DNA from: Nocardioides sp. GY 10127
GTDB lineage: Bacteria > Actinomycetota > Actinomycetes > Propionibacteriales > Nocardioidaceae
Length of the DNA stretch: 64,000 nucleotides
NCBI RefSeq assembly: GCF_004919085.1
Contig: NZ_STGL01000007.1
Coordinates: 186,001 to 250,000 of the forward strand
Direction: 5' to 3'
The translations under genes and the position numbers were made by a program. Below the pieces are notes generated by a model, which ran no database searches, was not told the DNA's origin, and saw only the letters and a program-made list of their open reading frames with translations. This document shows, one piece after another, positions 56,367 through 64,000 of the stretch. Every line of letters begins with the position of its first letter. Position 1 is the stretch's first letter.

Positions 56367-56417
56367 CGCGGTGAGTCTGTCAGCCGGGATCGCAGGAAGT
56401 CCACGGCTCTGGGTGCT

Positions 56418-56432
56418 GATTTCGTTGCAATC
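56418..56432. promoter_or_regulatory. Candidate regulator site 1 (GATTTCGT motif) before the Lrp-FAD operon
   Basis: GATTTCGTTGCAATC is an imperfect dyad (GATT...AATC ends) 52 bases upstream of the Lrp start. The same GATTTCGT core occurs at 58033 and 59803. An AT-rich block around it contrasts with the GC-rich surroundings. Confidence 0.45.
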
Positions 56433-56525
56433 GTGTTTCCGATCTGCGGTTTCTTCAGTTTCGGACGCTCCAGGCTTCCCAGATCCTCAGGTGGCGCGCC
56501 GCGGTGCAGGGGTCCGTGGACGCCG

Positions 56526-56557
56526 CGAGGGCCGGCCGCGGGTGCGGCCGGCCCTCG
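56526..56557 (-). terminator. Hairpin terminator after the aminotransferase gene
   Basis: CGAGGGCCGGCCGC (56526-56539) and GCGGCCGGCCCTCG (56544-56557) form a perfect 14-bp stem with a four-base loop, 37 bases after the aminotransferase stop on the minus strand. It separates that gene from the Lrp operon. Confidence 0.65.
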
Positions 56558-56594
56558 CCGGGTGGTGCTGGCCGCCGTGCGGCGGGGAGGCTGC

Positions 56595-57983
56595 TCAGAG
56601 CATCGAGCCGGCCTTGTCGAGGACGGAGCGCAGGATCTGCTCCATCTCGTCGAACTGCTCCGGGCCGCAGATGAGCGGCGGCGAGAGCTGGATGACCGGG
56701 TCGCCACGGTCGTCGGCGCGGCAGTAGAGGCCCTGGTTGTAGAGCTCCTTGGAGACGAAGCCGTAGAGGATGCGCTCGCACTCCTCGTCGCTGAACGACT
56801 CCTTGGTGGCCTGGTCCTTCACGAGCTCGATGCCGTAGAAGAACCCGTCACCGCGGACGTCGCCGACGATCGGCAGGTCGCGCAGCCGCTCCAGCGTGGC
56901 GCGGAAGGTGGCCTCGTTCTCGCGGACGTGCTCGAGGACGTTCTCCTCCTCGAACAGCTGGAGGTTGCGCAGGCCGACGGCGGCGGAGACCGGGTGGCCA
57001 CCGAACGTGTAGCCGTGCAGGAAGGACTCGGTGCCCTGGAGGAACGGCTCCATGAGCCGGTCGGAGGCGATCATCGCGCCCAGCGGGGAGTATCCGGAGG
57101 TGAGGCCCTTGGCGGAGGTGATGATGTCGGGCTGGTAGCCGTAACGCTCGGCGCCGAACATGTGGCCGAGGCGGCCGTAGGCGCAGATGACCTCGTCCGA
57201 GACCAGCAGCACGTCGTGCTCGTCGCAGATCTCGCGCACGCGCTCCCAGTAGCCCGGGGGCGGGGGGAAGCAGCCGCCGGCGTTCTGCACCGGCTCGAGG
57301 AACACGGCGGCGACGGTGTCGGCGCCCTCGTTCTCGATCGCGATGCCCACCTGGTCCGCGGCCCAGCGGCCGAAGGCCTCGGGGTCGGAGGAGTCCAGCA
57401 GGCCCGAGGTGATCTCGGAGGCGCGGTAGACGTTCGTGTTGGGCACCCGGAAGGTGGAGGGCACCAGGGGCTCGAACTGCGCCTTGAGGCCCGGGAGGCC
57501 GGTGATGGACAGCGCGCCCTGCGTGGTGCCGTGGTAGGCGACCGCGCGGCTGATGACCTTGTGCTTCATCGGCTTGCCGGTGAGCTTGAAGTAGTTCTTG
57601 GCGAGCTTCCAGGCGGACTCGACGGCCTCGCCGCCACCGCTGGTGAAGAACACGCGGTTGAGGTCGCCCGGCGCGTAGGACGCCACCTTCTCGGCCAGCT
57701 CGATGGCGGCCGGGTGGGCGTAGGACCACAGCGGGTGGAAGGCGAGCTCCTTGGCCTGCGCGGCGGCGGCCTCGGCGAGCTCGGTGCGGCCGTGGCCGAG
57801 CTGGTTCACGAACAGGCCCGCGAGACCGTCGAGGTAGCGACGGCCCTGGATGTCGTAGATGTAGGCGCCCTCACCGCGGACGATGACGGGGACGTCCTCG
57901 CTCGCGTACCGCCCGTGCTGGGTGAAGTGCATCCACAGGTGGTCCTTGGCAGCGCGCTGCAGGTGGTCGTAGTCCGGGCTCAT
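56595..57983 (-). CDS. Class III PLP aminotransferase (putrescine-type)
   Basis: A 462-residue pyridoxal-phosphate enzyme of the omega-amine:pyruvate/putrescine aminotransferase group. Visible are FVNQLGHGRTELAEAAA, FFTSGGGEAVESAWKLA (cofactor phosphate site), DEVICAYGRLG (aspartate pairing with the ring) and the lysine that forms the Schiff base in ITSAKGLTSGYSPLGA. It likely converts putrescine to 4-aminobutyraldehyde, feeding the dehydrogenase at 59890; beta-alanine or other omega-amines are alternatives. The ATG at 57983 is six bases after CAGGAT (57990-57995), with TTGCCT 18 bases farther, so the mRNA should be leaderless; earlier starts would run through these elements. Confidence 0.88.
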   Translation of the reverse strand: MSPDYDHLQRAAKDHLWMHFTQHGRYASEDVPVIVRGEGAYIYDIQGRRYLDGLAGLFVNQLGHGRTELAEAAAAQAKELAFHPLWSYAHPAAIELAEKVASYAPGDLNRVFFTSGGGEAVESAWKLAKNYFKLTGKPMKHKVISRAVAYHGTTQGALSITGLPGLKAQFEPLVPSTFRVPNTNVYRASEITSGLLDSSDPEAFGRWAADQVGIAIENEGADTVAAVFLEPVQNAGGCFPPPPGYWERVREICDEHDVLLVSDEVICAYGRLGHMFGAERYGYQPDIITSAKGLTSGYSPLGAMIASDRLMEPFLQGTESFLHGYTFGGHPVSAAVGLRNLQLFEEENVLEHVRENEATFRATLERLRDLPIVGDVRGDGFFYGIELVKDQATKESFSDEECERILYGFVSKELYNQGLYCRADDRGDPVIQLSPPLICGPEQFDEMEQILRSVLDKAGSML

Positions 57984-58032
57984 GCGCCCATCCTGACCCG
58001 ACACCCGCGGGCAAGGCAAGCCCTCGGCTACT

Positions 58033-58047
58033 GATTTCGTGGCATCT
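58033..58047. promoter_or_regulatory. Candidate regulator site 2 (GATTTCGT motif) in the divergent control region
   Basis: GATTTCGTGGCATCT lies 50 bases upstream of the aminotransferase start, almost the same distance as site 1 from the Lrp gene. The 167-base divergent gap also has a related GATTCCGTTGTGACAATC (58064-58081) containing the palindrome TTGTGACAA, which could serve the amidohydrolase gene on the other strand. Confidence 0.45.
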
Positions 58048-58150
58048 GATCTCCTGGAAGACGGATTCCGTTGTGACAATCGCGTTACGCGGACGTTATG
58101 AGTGGCTTCGTGTGGCCGATCCGTGGTCTCGCGGTGGTAGGAATCAGGCC

Positions 58151-59779
58151 ATGGCGACGACGATGCTGATCGGTGGGTCCGTGTTCGACGGGCACCGCTA
58201 CCTGGGCCCGCGGGACGTGCTGGTGGTCGACGGGCGGGTGGCCGCGGTGACGGCCCCCGGGGTCCTGGGCGGGGGGTCCGAGCAGGACGCCGTCGTGGTG
58301 GACGCCGCGGGCGGCCTGGTCTGCCCGGGCTTCACCGACGCCCACGTCCACGCCGTGCAGGGCGGGCTCGAGCGCATCCGGTGCGACCTCACCGAGGCGT
58401 CCACGCGCGACGGCTACCTCGCCCTCGTGTCGGCCTACGCGGAGGCGAACCCGGACCTGCCGTGGGTGCTCGGCGGGGGCTGGGCGATGGCGGCGTTCCC
58501 CGGCGGCACGCCCACGGCGGCCGACCTCGACACGGTCGTCTCCGACCGGCCGGTCTTCCTGCCCAACCGGGACCACCACGGCGCCTGGGTCAACAGCCGC
58601 GCCCTCGAGATCGCCGGGATCGACGCGGACACCCCCGACCCGTCCGACGGGCGCATCGAGCGGGACGCCGAGGGTCGCCCCACCGGCACCCTGCACGAGG
58701 GTGCCATGGACCTCGTGGCCCGCCACCTGCCCGTGACGACGCCGGAGGAGCACGACGCCGCGCTCGCCGAGGCGCAGCGCTACCTGCACTCCCTGGGCGT
58801 CACCGGCTGGCAGGACGCCATCGTCGGCGCCTACGCCGGGATGGACGACCCTGGCCCGGCCTACCTCCGCGCGGCGCGCGCGGGCACGCTGACCGCCCAC
58901 GTCGTCGGCGCCCTGTGGTGGGACCGCGAGCGCGGCGTGGAGCAGGTCCCCGAGCTCGTCGCCCGCCGGTCCGAGCTCACCCACGGCCGCTTCCGCGCCA
59001 CGACGGTCAAGGTGATGCAGGACGGCGTGGCCGAGAACGGCACCGCCGCCATGCTCGAGCCGTACCTGGACCGGTGCGGCCACCCGACGTCCGGCTCTGG
59101 CCACTCCTTCGTGGACCCGCACGTCCTGGCCACCGCCGTGCCGGTGCTGGCCGAGGCCGGCTTCCAGGTCCACGTCCACGCCATCGGCGACCGCGGGGTG
59201 CGCGAGGCGCTGGACGCCTTCGCCGGCCTGGACGACGCGGGGCGGGCGCTCGGGCACCACATGGCCCACCTCCAGCTGGTCCACCCCGACGATGTCCCGC
59301 GGTTCGCCGCGCTCGACGTCACCGCCAACATGCAGTCGCTCTGGGCGTGCCTGGACGAGCAGATGGTCGACCTGACGCTGCCCGTGCTCGGCTCGGAGCG
59401 CAGCCGGTGGCAGTACCCGTGGGCCTCCCTGCTGGCGGCGGGCACCGCGCTGGCCGCGGGGTCCGACTGGCCCGTCTCCAGCCCAGACCCGTGGGCCGCC
59501 ACGCACGTGGCGGTCAACCGCTGGGCCCACGGCGAGGAGGGGCCGGCGGGCAGCGAGCCGTTCCTGCCCGAGCAGGCGCTGGACCTGGCGACCGCGTTGG
59601 CCGCCTACACCTCGGGCAGCGCCGCGCTCAACGGCCGGCCGGACGCCGGTCGGGTCGCCGCCGGGGCGGTCGCGGACCTCGTCCTGCTCGACCGTGACCC
59701 GTTCGTGGGGCCCGTCGAGGAGATCGGCGCGACCGGGGTCGTGGGCACCTGGGTGGAGGGCGTGCGGGTCCACGGCTGA
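58151..59779 (+). CDS. YtcJ-type amidohydrolase
   Basis: A 542-residue metal-dependent hydrolase of the amidohydrolase-3 (YtcJ) group. Landmarks are [12 protein letters not shown] for the first histidines, [17 protein letters not shown], the lysine strand [40 protein letters not shown] and the Asp in [12 protein letters not shown]. Substrates of this group are mostly unknown; formamide or acyl-amide bonds are typical. It is divergent from the aminotransferase and followed by the aldehyde dehydrogenase in the same direction, so a role in releasing an amine from an amide is plausible. A TAGGAAT element lies six bases before the ATG. Confidence 0.82.
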   Translation: MATTMLIGGSVFDGHRYLGPRDVLVVDGRVAAVTAPGVLGGGSEQDAVVVDAAGGLVCPGFTDAHVHAVQGGLERIRCDLTEASTRDGYLALVSAYAEANPDLPWVLGGGWAMAAFPGGTPTAADLDTVVSDRPVFLPNRDHHGAWVNSRALEIAGIDADTPDPSDGRIERDAEGRPTGTLHEGAMDLVARHLPVTTPEEHDAALAEAQRYLHSLGVTGWQDAIVGAYAGMDDPGPAYLRAARAGTLTAHVVGALWWDRERGVEQVPELVARRSELTHGRFRATTVKVMQDGVAENGTAAMLEPYLDRCGHPTSGSGHSFVDPHVLATAVPVLAEAGFQVHVHAIGDRGVREALDAFAGLDDAGRALGHHMAHLQLVHPDDVPRFAALDVTANMQSLWACLDEQMVDLTLPVLGSERSRWQYPWASLLAAGTALAAGSDWPVSSPDPWAATHVAVNRWAHGEEGPAGSEPFLPEQALDLATALAAYTSGSAALNGRPDAGRVAAGAVADLVLLDRDPFVGPVEEIGATGVVGTWVEGVRVHG

Positions 59780-59802
59780 GGTCCGGTGGGGTGACGGCTT
59801 CG

Positions 59803-59817
59803 GATTTCGTATTGCGG
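59803..59817. promoter_or_regulatory. Candidate regulator site 3 (GATTTCGT motif) before the aldehyde dehydrogenase
   Basis: GATTTCGTATTGCGG lies 36 bases upstream of the -35 of the dehydrogenase promoter, an activator-like position, and is followed by GCGACGTTAC. Confidence 0.42.
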
Positions 59818-59852
59818 CGACGTTACAAGTAGGGAATCAGTCGTCGCACCCG

Positions 59853-59882
59853 TTGTCGGCAGCGCTTTTCCCCCGTTAGGGT
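59853..59882 (+). promoter_or_regulatory. Promoter of the aldehyde dehydrogenase gene
   Basis: TTGTCG (59853-59858) and TAGGGT (59877-59882) are 18 bases apart, and the hexamer ends seven bases before the ATG at 59890. There is no ribosome site, so a leaderless mRNA is expected. Confidence 0.6.
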
Positions 59883-59889
59883 CGCCAGC

Positions 59890-61326
59890 ATGGCCGACAA
59901 GACCTTCTCCAACGTCATCAACGGCGAGCTCGTCCAGGCTGCCTCCGGGCAGACCTACGACGTGATCGACCCGACCACGGGCGGTGTCTACGCCCAGGCG
60001 CCGCTGTCGGGGGCGGAGGACGTCGACCGCGCCTACGCCGCCGCCGACGCGGCCTTCGAGGGCTGGGGCTGGGGGACCACCCCCCAGGTGCGCGCCCGCG
60101 CCCTGCTCAAGCTCGCCGACGCCATCGAGGAGCGGGCGGAGGAGATCTGCCGCGTCGAGTGCGAGGACACCGGCAAGCCCTTCCAGCTCACGATGGACGA
60201 GGAGATGGGCTACGCCCACGACCACTTCCGCTTCTTCGCCGGGGCCGCGCGCATCCTCGAGGGCAAGTCGGCCGGGGAGTACATGACCGACCACACCTCC
60301 TACGTGCGCCGCGAGCCCATCGGCGTGGTCGGCCAGGTCACGCCGTGGAACTACCCGCTCATGATGATGATCTGGAAGATCGCCCCGGCCCTGGCCGCGG
60401 GCAACACGATCGTCCTCAAGCCCAGCGACACCACCCCGGCGTCCTCGACCTTCCTGGCCGAGATCGCGCAGGAGTTCCTCCCGCCGGGCGTGCTCAACAT
60501 CGTGTGCGGCGACCGCGACACCGGGCGGACGCTCGTCTCGCACCCCACCCCCCAGATGGTCGCCATCACCGGCTCGGTGCGCGCCGGCATGCAGGTCGCC
60601 GAGGCCGCCTCGGCGGACCTCAAGCGCGTCCACCTGGAGCTGGGCGGCAAGGCTCCCGTCATCGTCTTCGACGACGCCGACGTGGAGAAGGCCGCGGCGG
60701 GCATCGCCGGCGCCGGCCTGTTCAACGGTGGTCAGGACTGCACTGCGGCCACCCGCGTCCTCGCCGCCCCCGGCATCCACGACGAGCTCGTGGCGGCGCT
60801 CGCCGAGGCCGCCAAGGGCCTGCCCACCGGCATGCCGGACGACGCCTCGACCTACTACGGCCCGCTCAACAACGCCAACCAGCTCGCCCACGTCACCGGG
60901 ATGGTCGACCGGCTGCCCGACCACGCCGAGGTCGTCACCGGCGGCGCCCGCAAGTTCGACCAGGGCTACTTCTACGAGCCCACCGTCGTCTCCGGCCTGC
61001 GCCAGGACGACGAGCAGGTGCAGAACGAGATCTTCGGCCCGGTCATGACGGTGCAGAAGTTCACCGACGAGGCCGAGGCGCTGCGCTGGGCCAACGGGGT
61101 CAAGTACGGCCTCGCCTCCAGCGTGTGGACCTCCGACCACGGCCGCGCCATGCGGGTCTCGCGTCGGCTGGACTTCGGTGCGGTGTGGATCAACACCCAC
61201 ATCCCGTTCCTCTCCGAGATGCCCCACGGCGGGTTCAAGCACTCCGGGTACGGCAAGGACCTCTCGATGTACGGCTTCGAGGACTACACCCGCATCAAGC
61301 ACGTGATGAGCTACTACGGGGAGTGA
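59890..61326 (+). CDS. Gamma-aminobutyraldehyde dehydrogenase-like aldehyde dehydrogenase
   Basis: A 478-residue NAD(P)-dependent aldehyde dehydrogenase: GVVGQVTPWNYPLMMMIWK (substrate/cofactor entry), LKPSDTTPASS, ITGSVRAG, LELGGKAPVIVFDDAD with the general-base Glu, and the catalytic Cys in NGGQDCTAATR. It is closest to enzymes oxidising 4-aminobutyraldehyde to GABA. With the aminotransferase on the other side it makes a putrescine-to-GABA path. It has its own leaderless promoter and a GATTTCGT site upstream. The gene is ended by a strong hairpin shared with the convergent antiporter gene. Confidence 0.9.
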   Translation: MADKTFSNVINGELVQAASGQTYDVIDPTTGGVYAQAPLSGAEDVDRAYAAADAAFEGWGWGTTPQVRARALLKLADAIEERAEEICRVECEDTGKPFQLTMDEEMGYAHDHFRFFAGAARILEGKSAGEYMTDHTSYVRREPIGVVGQVTPWNYPLMMMIWKIAPALAAGNTIVLKPSDTTPASSTFLAEIAQEFLPPGVLNIVCGDRDTGRTLVSHPTPQMVAITGSVRAGMQVAEAASADLKRVHLELGGKAPVIVFDDADVEKAAAGIAGAGLFNGGQDCTAATRVLAAPGIHDELVAALAEAAKGLPTGMPDDASTYYGPLNNANQLAHVTGMVDRLPDHAEVVTGGARKFDQGYFYEPTVVSGLRQDDEQVQNEIFGPVMTVQKFTDEAEALRWANGVKYGLASSVWTSDHGRAMRVSRRLDFGAVWINTHIPFLSEMPHGGFKHSGYGKDLSMYGFEDYTRIKHVMSYYGE

Positions 61327-61342
61327 CCCCGGCGCTCGCCGC

Positions 61343-61372
61343 ACGGCCCCGGGGCGCACGCCCCGGGGCCGT
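61343..61372. terminator. Bidirectional hairpin terminator
   Basis: ACGGCCCCGGGGC (61343-61355) pairs perfectly with GCCCCGGGGCCGT (61360-61372) around a four-base loop, between the convergent dehydrogenase and antiporter genes. Confidence 0.65.
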
Positions 61373-61402
61373 CGTGCGTCCCGGCCTGCTCGTGTCCCGG
61401 GC

Positions 61403-63115
61403 TCAGGCCCGCAGGCCCCCCACGGCGAGCTCGCCGGCGTCGAGGCGCAGCAGCATCTCGCGGATGGCCGCGGAGTCGTAGCGGCCGGTGGCGCGCGCCT
61501 CGAGCAGGGCCTCGCGCTGGTCGTCGATGACGGCCTGCCGCACGCGCCGGTACTCCGCGACCCGGCGTGCCCGCTCCGCGTCGTCCTCCCCGGCCCACAG
61601 CACGTGCCGGTCGGGGTGGGAGGCCTCCCGGGCCTCGTCGAGGACGATGAGCTCGACCCGCCGGCCATCCAGCCCGTGCTCGGCGATGTCGTTGGTGGTC
61701 GAGTCGGCCACGTCGCTGAGCAGCGTGGCCAGGCTGTGCCGGTGCTCGCGCTCGACGTCGCGGCGGTCGACCTGCGCCCCCAGCCAGCGGACCACCCACG
61801 CCAGCGTGCCGCCCTGGAGGACCAGGGTGGCGACGGCCACGGCGAAGGCGGTGAGGACGAGCAGGGGTCGGTGCGCCGTGGACGAGGGCAGCGTCTGCGC
61901 CGCGGCCAGCGTGACCGAGCCGCGCAGGCCGGCCCAGAAGATCACCCCGCCGTCCCGCTTGGTCATCCGCTCGTCGGCGTAGAAGCGCAGGTCCGCCTCG
62001 CGCCGCTCGAGCTCCTGCTGGAGCCGCTGGCGGCGGTGCTCGGAGGTCTGGGCCCGGAAGTGGGGCCCGAGCCGGCGCTCCCAGCGTCGGCGCACCGCCT
62101 CGGTCCGGGCCCGGCCGCGGGCGTGCTCGGTCCGGGCGCGGGCGACCAGCGTGGCGACGAAGGCGGCGCGGACGCCCCACAGGACGAGCAGGCACAGCCC
62201 GCCCACCAGCAGCACGTCGGCCCAGGGGCGCGGGTCGTCGGCGAAGTCCTCGACCAGCCCGCGGGTCTGGAGCCCCATCACCAGGAAGACCCCGGCCTCC
62301 AGCAGGAACGACAGGGAGTGCCAGTTGGTCGACTCGGCCCGGCGCACGGCGGCGGGGAGGAGGTGGACGCGGCGGGCGCTCACCACCAGGCCCGCGATGA
62401 CGGCGGCCACGAGCCCGGAGGCCCCGAGCTCCTCGGCGGGGAAGTAGGCCAGGTAGGGCACGACGAACGACGTGGCGACGTTGAGGGTGTCGTCGGAGAT
62501 CCGGCTGCGGACCTGGAGGGTCAGCCAGCCGATGACGGCGCCGACCAGCACCGCGACCACGAGGGAGCGGGCGAGGTCGCCCGCGACGCCGCCCACCGTG
62601 AGGGCGCTGCCCGCCACGGCCGAGCGCAGCAGGACGAGCGCCGTGGCGTCGTTGAGCAGGGACTCGCCGTCCAGCACCGTGACGACCCGGGGGGCCACGC
62701 CCGCCTTCTTCACCACCGTGGTGGCCACCGCGTCGGTCGGGCTGATGACCGCGCCGAGCGCCACGCCTGCCGCGAAGCCGACGCCCGGCACCAGGGTGGA
62801 GACCACGAGCCCGCACAGCAGCGCCGAGACGACGACCACCGCCACCGAGAGCCACGTGATCGAGCGGAGCTCACGGCGGAAGTCGAGGGTCGGCATGTTG
62901 ACCGCCGAGGCGTAGAGCAGGGGCGGGAGGACGCCGGCCAGGACGACGTCCGGGTCGATCGCCACCACGTCCACGCCGGGGGCGAAGCTGATCGCCACCC
63001 CGGCGGCGACCAGGGCCAGGGGAGCGGTCACCCCGATGCGGGGCGCGACCGCGCTGACCGCGACGACCACGACGAAGCACACGACCACCAGCACCGGTTC
63101 CACGTGCCCGATCAT
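61403..63115 (-). CDS. Na+/H+ antiporter, CPA1 family
   Basis: A 570-residue cation/proton antiporter with about 12 membrane helices in the first 350 residues. VLGAVISPTDAVAT-like GAVISPTDAVATTVV and LDGESLLNDATALVLL are the CPA1 ion-site signatures. Helices resume around GVIFWAGLRGSVTLAAA, another conserved CPA1 block, after a basic cytoplasmic insert (about 345-400, many Arg and Glu). The C-terminal 120 residues are a hydrophilic regulatory tail. It exports sodium in exchange for protons. ATG start at 63115; it follows the cache protein gene by 68 bases in the same direction. Confidence 0.9.
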   Translation of the reverse strand: MIGHVEPVLVVVCFVVVVAVSAVAPRIGVTAPLALVAAGVAISFAPGVDVVAIDPDVVLAGVLPPLLYASAVNMPTLDFRRELRSITWLSVAVVVVSALLCGLVVSTLVPGVGFAAGVALGAVISPTDAVATTVVKKAGVAPRVVTVLDGESLLNDATALVLLRSAVAGSALTVGGVAGDLARSLVVAVLVGAVIGWLTLQVRSRISDDTLNVATSFVVPYLAYFPAEELGASGLVAAVIAGLVVSARRVHLLPAAVRRAESTNWHSLSFLLEAGVFLVMGLQTRGLVEDFADDPRPWADVLLVGGLCLLVLWGVRAAFVATLVARARTEHARGRARTEAVRRRWERRLGPHFRAQTSEHRRQRLQQELERREADLRFYADERMTKRDGGVIFWAGLRGSVTLAAAQTLPSSTAHRPLLVLTAFAVAVATLVLQGGTLAWVVRWLGAQVDRRDVEREHRHSLATLLSDVADSTTNDIAEHGLDGRRVELIVLDEAREASHPDRHVLWAGEDDAERARRVAEYRRVRQAVIDDQREALLEARATGRYDSAAIREMLLRLDAGELAVGGLRA

Positions 63116-63183
63116 GCCGGGTCGGCCGTCGGCACCCCGGGCGGACGCGGCGCGGGCGGGGAGTTCTCAGGACTCCCGCAGGC

Positions 63184-63903
63184 TCAGGCCGGCCGGTGCT
63201 CCGGGGACAGGAGGCGCAGGGGGAGGTCGCCGACGCGGACGGCGGGAGCCTCGTCGAGGCCGCGCGGCAGCCGGTCGCCCGAGGCGAGGACGGGATCGGC
63301 GGCCAGGACGACCTGGCCGGAGTCGGTCGCGAGCACCGCGCCGGCGGCCCGCACCGAGGGCAGCAGCAGCCGCTCGACGGTGTCGAAGAGGGTGTCGGCC
63401 CCCACCAGCCCCACCACCTGCCCGTCCATGTGGACGGGGGCGGTCGTGGTGACGACCAGCGCGTCGGTGCAGACGTAGTCGACGTAGGGGCCGGTCACGT
63501 GCCGGCGGCCGGTGGCCGTGGGGACCCGGAACCACTCGTGGCGGCGGTAGTCGAAGCGGTCGCGGCCCAGCGGCATGCCCCGCGAGGGCATCGGCCCGGA
63601 AGGGCCGCGCATCCGCCAGGCCAGGTGCAGGTCGGCGTCGCGGAGGAGGCCGGGGGCGGCCACGAACCCGGCGCCGGCCACCGGCCGGGCGTCGATGACG
63701 GCGTCGATGGCCGGGCGGACGGCCCGGTCCAGCGCGCCGGTCGTGCGCGTGCCCTCGGCCACCGCGTCCAGGACGGCGGTGCGGACGTCGTCCAGGCGGG
63801 CGAAGACCCCCTCGAGGTAGCCCAGCGTCGCCGCCACGCAGGCCTCCACGGCCTCGCCGCGCTCGGCGGTGCCGGGGGAGGACGCCAGGGTGCCCGCCCT
63901 CAC
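63184..63903 (-). CDS. Cache-domain-like sensor protein without membrane segments
   Basis: A 239-residue protein. The middle and C-terminal parts look like a PAS-like cache sensor: WRMRGPSGPMPSRG, the DYRRHEWFRVP segment, GPYVDYVCTDALVVTTTAPVH and VVGLVGADTLFDTVERLL are typical of dCache ligand pockets. There is no signal peptide or transmembrane helix, so it would act in the cytoplasm, unlike most cache receptors. The GTG at 63903 overlaps by four bases the gene upstream on the same strand, which runs off the window. Actinobacteria often place such proteins next to GntR regulators and amine catabolic genes, but the partner here cannot be confirmed. Confidence 0.75.
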   Translation of the reverse strand: MRAGTLASSPGTAERGEAVEACVAATLGYLEGVFARLDDVRTAVLDAVAEGTRTTGALDRAVRPAIDAVIDARPVAGAGFVAAPGLLRDADLHLAWRMRGPSGPMPSRGMPLGRDRFDYRRHEWFRVPTATGRRHVTGPYVDYVCTDALVVTTTAPVHMDGQVVGLVGADTLFDTVERLLLPSVRAAGAVLATDSGQVVLAADPVLASGDRLPRGLDEAPAVRVGDLPLRLLSPEHRPA

Positions 63904-64000
63904 GAGGCGCTCCGCTCGGTGGCGTCGGCGTGGAGGCGCGCGAGCCGGGCGAGGACCTCGCGCCAGTGCGCGCGGGTGCAGCGCCGGGCGGCGTCCGGGT
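63900..64000 (-). CDS. C-terminal fragment of an unidentified gene (continues off the right edge)
   Basis: An open frame on the minus strand covers the last 100 bases and ends at 63900 with a TGA that overlaps the cache gene start (GTGA). The visible 32 residues (for example HWREVLARLARLHADAT) are helical, Arg- and Ala-rich. This would fit the C-terminus of a transcriptional regulator, but the fragment is too short to assign. The tight overlap suggests it is in an operon with the cache gene. Confidence 0.55.
   Translation of the reverse strand, partial: PDAARRCTRAHWREVLARLARLHADATERSAS

Overview
The window is chromosomal DNA of a very GC-rich actinobacterium. The gene order (ddl / DUF3515 / thiL / rpmB / recG / rsmD / coaD / rpmF / rnc / mutM / smc / ftsY / amt / PII / glnD / ffh / rpsP / rimM / trmD / rplS / lepB / rnhB / DUF2469 / yraN / comM / dprA / xerC / rpsB / tsf / pyrH / frr / cdsA / rlmN) is the conserved actinobacterial housekeeping backbone. 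Frequent GTG/TTG starts, many leaderless-type promoters and the gene families suggest Micrococcales, perhaps near Intrasporangiaceae/Ornithinimicrobiaceae; the genus cannot be fixed from the sequence alone. I see no rRNA, tRNA, insertion sequence, prophage or CRISPR array.

Layout. 1-10.3 kb: cell wall, thiamine, ribosome, DNA-repair and CoA genes. 10.4-13.2 kb: a small accessory insertion between mutM and smc (sulfotransferase-like protein, short coiled-coil protein, MFS permease). 13.3-18.7 kb: smc and ftsY. 18.7-23.4 kb: a nitrogen-control block of ammonium channel, two tandem PII proteins and GlnD, with a GlnR-like box in front of amt. 23.4-31.8 kb: SRP GTPase, an S16/KhpA/RimM/TrmD/L19 ribosome block with a TrmD-acetyltransferase fusion, signal peptidase, RNase HII and DUF2469. 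31.9-34.3 kb: an isolated TadE/TadG-like pair. 34.4-39.2 kb: yraN, comM, dprA, xerC and a secreted M23 peptidase. 39.3-43.9 kb: rpsB, tsf, pyrH, frr, cdsA. 43.9-53.5 kb: phosphatase, small membrane protein, glycerol kinase and dehydrogenase, rlmN, glycosyltransferase, LOG-like protein and RIO kinase. 53.6-61.3 kb: an amine/polyamine-type catabolic cluster (DDAH, FAD amine oxidoreductase, Lrp regulator, class III aminotransferase, YtcJ-type amidohydrolase, aminobutyraldehyde dehydrogenase). 61.4-64 kb: Na+/H+ antiporter, a cache sensor protein and a gene fragment.

How the parts work together. The amt-glnK-glnB-glnD block is a complete ammonium uptake and sensing unit: channel, trimeric PII blockers and the PII-modifying enzyme. 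The aminotransferase and aldehyde dehydrogenase form a plausible putrescine-to-GABA route, and the sequence GATTTCGT recurs in the control regions of the Lrp gene, the aminotransferase and the dehydrogenase, suggesting one regulon. Many genes have a TANNNT-like hexamer only 6-8 bases before the start codon, the signature of leaderless transcription. Several intergenic hairpins with 11-17 bp stems separate transcription units, some in unusual places (between khpA and rimM, between rpsB and tsf, and inside the first codons of lepB).
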